A DNA stretch of 64,000 bases from Ophthalmolycus amberensis (taxonomy: Eukaryota > Chordata > Actinopteri > Perciformes > Zoarcidae): the NCBI GenBank assembly GCA_024529925.1, contig JAFEUB010001804.1, positions 1,009,501 to 1,073,500 on the forward strand. Direction: 5' to 3'. Below the pieces are notes generated by a model. That model was given only the letters and a program-made list of their open reading frames with translations. It searched no databases and was not told the origin of the DNA. Made by a program: the position numbers and the translations under genes. Below are positions 61,831 through 64,000 of the stretch, piece by piece (position 1 is the stretch's first letter; the number at the start of each line of letters is the position of its first letter).

Positions 61831-61960
61831 TTGACCTGAAAAACACCACCCTGTGATGCAAGCGTTCATCAAAAGAATATCAAGTGCTGGTGATAATTTC
61901 AAGGCATCCATCAACCCAAAAATAGTCAGTCAGTCAGTGTCTGGCCTACTTTGTTTGTAG

Positions 61961-62015
61961 TGGGGGCGTGCTGGGGGGGGGGCGTGCTGGGGGGGGGGCG
62001 TGCTGGGGGGGGGGT
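61961..62015. repeat. 16-bp G-rich minisatellite
   Basis: GCGTGCT followed by 9-10 G recurs with 16-bp spacing at 61966, 61982 and 61998. Confidence 0.9.
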
Positions 62016-62247
62016 GCCGCGCCATATGTAGCCGGCTTTGGTACACACGGTCGGGGTGGCACGGCTCAGCTGACTGGATCCACGCCAGGGTTCAAGTGAT
62101 CTGTTTTCATAGCACTCTGTAAACCACTTAAGCCCTCTCTGTGTCATTAGGTCTGATGATCTGGACTCATTAACTGGTTTTGTTCTGGTCCAGGGTTCAG
62201 TTTGCACCGCGACGCATTACAGACGACCTACAGGCGAGGGATCATTT

Positions 62248-62261
62248 AAAAAAAAAAAAAA
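62248..62261. repeat. Poly-A tract, 14 bp
   Basis: Mononucleotide run followed by TAAATAAA. Confidence 0.94.
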
Positions 62262-63200
62262 TAAATAAACATCTGTGTGGATAGTTGGGGATCAGCTGGA
62301 TTTTCCACACAGCAGATGTGTCAGTTATTAGTCTGTTTAGTGTCATTGTACACAGCTGATCATCTTTTTGGAAGTCCAAGCTAGGTCCGTCAAGTCCTCA
62401 TTTTCATGACTTCAGTCTAACTCCAGGTCTAGTCTCAAGTCTACAGCTCTGCTTCTTAAGACATATGAAATGTTGAACATTCAGTTCAAGGATACTACAG
62501 CTACAGAGTTCTCCATGAAACCCTTTGAACATGTATTCAATCTAACAATATACGGTTGCAGATATATTCTTTAATCTCCTGCAGGGTGCCGATGCATTGG
62601 TCTTTGCACTTAACACAGGTTTCTTCCATTAGTGACAATTTAAGGGATGGTCATTATTCCTCTTACAGTCAACAGTTCTGAATAACAGCACGAGCTCAAC
62701 TTCTACAATGGGAGTTGGCAAATGGCGAAAGTGGCGTCTTTCTATTATCACGTCAACATCATGACGCGTAACGCTTGTGAGAAGGACGAAAAGTATCACT
62801 CGTGAAAAATGCACAGCGCAGCAAAGAACTGTGGGAAACGCGGTTATGCCAACATCATCATAATGGTAATAAGAAGAAGAAAACAACAAGCGGGTCATGT
62901 CCTAGAGAGAAAAGATGGTAAAGCTGCTGCTGACTCATCTTTCCTGGTGCTCACTTCTCAAGATAAAGAGGTTTTAGAGGTGTTTTAAAGCCTTTATGAA
63001 GCCATTGTGCCGTCACATTTTCCCACAATTCCACACAGGAAGCCTCACGTGGCCGACTGTCTTCGGTTCTTCCGGTCTTTAGGAAATGAAAAGCTGTGCC
63101 AGGTCATGTTTTCGGACATTTTTCACAGTGGTTTGGTCAAGGGCAAAGTCAGCGGCCCGGGGATCATCAGTGGAGCTTTTAATCCCACACTGTGCTGCTG

Positions 63201-63214
63201 CCCCCCCCCCCCCC
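63201..63214. repeat. Poly-C tract, 14 bp
   Basis: Mononucleotide run. Confidence 0.95.
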
Positions 63215-64000
63215 GGCTGGTACAGCATGGTGACATCAAACGGATGAACTGTAACGTGACTGGAGCTCACGACCCGACATGAGGTAGATCTACTGCACCT
63301 CCACCAGCAGGGTCACAACCGGAACATGACGGAAACAACTAACTGAACAGAACTAACCGTTCATCTTCATTTCACACGGATCATTTGTTCTCACCTAGAC
63401 TTGGGTAGATACTTCTCTGAATTAAAAATGTATTAAATTCCTGAGTTGGAATAAAATAAGCCTGGTATGCATGCACTCCGGTTAGACATAATAGAACTCT
63501 GTGAAACCAGGTAAACGCTTCGGAATCCTTCACTGTATAAACTGGAAGCTTTTTATTTATTCTTTATTTTGCGCCAGGTAAAAATTGTTGCATTCAAGTG
63601 CAGTATTGCTCAAGGGTTCAAACACCTGTAATTAGTTCTGTCCAATTTCGTGTCTTGGCAACTGTGGTAGTTTCTGCCCAGTTTGAATGAAGTGTGTTTT
63701 ACGACGACCAACGAGGTAAAATCACTGTTTTCTGACTGGAGTCTGGTGGCTTTGAACAGAGCATTCGTATGTTCTATACGTTTATAAATTATACATTTTC
63801 ATACATCCGTCAGTGTTACCGCTCACCACCCTTCGGCCCTGATCCTACATACAGTCTTGGTCATGTGACGCTATGATCCTTCCTCATTATCAGATTGAGC
63901 TTAATGTCCCTTTCATGCTGCAATTATGTCGCTCTTTTGAACAAAATGTGGCCAAAATGAAAAGTGGGAGCTTTTCCTTTTGAAGATGTGGCACATTTCT

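Larger units (their letters stand above)
35805..64000 (-). other. pard3: pard3 intron 1 (3' part, at least 28.2 kb)
   Basis: This lies upstream of exon 2 on the minus strand. I looked for a first coding exon, which should encode the conserved start of the N-terminal domain, and did not find one, so it probably lies beyond 64000. The intron contains the candidate nested gene at 38295-38870, a 48-bp minisatellite at 44345, a pogo-type element at 54587-56186, a dispersed repeat at 39170-39669, palindromes and microsatellites. I recognise nothing in 35900-37170, 37200-38150, 39680-40430, 40470-42130, 42360-44240, 45160-47600, 48250-49830, 49910-50920, 52700-53490, 53930-54390, 56660-57380, 57410-60030, 60050-61300 or 62270-64000, apart from small items noted separately. 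Confidence 0.75.

Overview
The window looks like nuclear DNA of a bony fish, probably a percomorph teleost (inference). Dinucleotide arrays, mostly (CA/TG)n, occur about every 2 kb. Poly-G/C tracts are frequent. Several dispersed repeats resemble families I know from teleost genomes, and there is one pogo-type DNA transposon relic. There is no operon structure or bacterial coding density. Nearly all long open frames are low-complexity or unsupported.

One gene organises the window. Two exons of pard3 (Par-3 polarity scaffold) lie on the minus strand. Exon 2 (35703-35804) encodes the second half of the N-terminal oligomerisation domain. Exon 3 (3190-3373) encodes the segment just after it. Both have clean splice sites and join in phase, so 3374-35702 is intron 2 (about 32.3 kb). 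Positions 1-3189 are the start of intron 3. Positions 35805-64000 are the 3' part of intron 1. The initiating exon is not recognisable here and presumably lies beyond 64000.

Within intron 1, on the opposite strand, 38295-38781 can be read as a small two-exon gene. It would have a 79-bp GC-AG intron, a 135-residue acidic/serine-rich product, and a canonical AATAAA followed by a T/GT-rich element. I do not recognise the protein. This is the most interesting candidate for an undescribed gene.

Other notable structures are a 15-unit, 48-bp minisatellite at 44345-45064 that stays open in several frames, and a 1.6-kb deleted pogo-like transposon at 54587-56186 with nested inverted arms and a transposase C-terminal remnant. 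There are two copies of a ~0.5-kb dispersed repeat (about 20535-21030 and 39170-39669). There is also a perfect 29-bp-arm hairpin at 49835-49899, a perfect 28-bp palindrome at 32871-32898, and a nested (TCC)n/(GTCT)n variable repeat at 30761-31012. Everything else is intronic sequence in which I see simple repeats and degraded mobile-element fragments.
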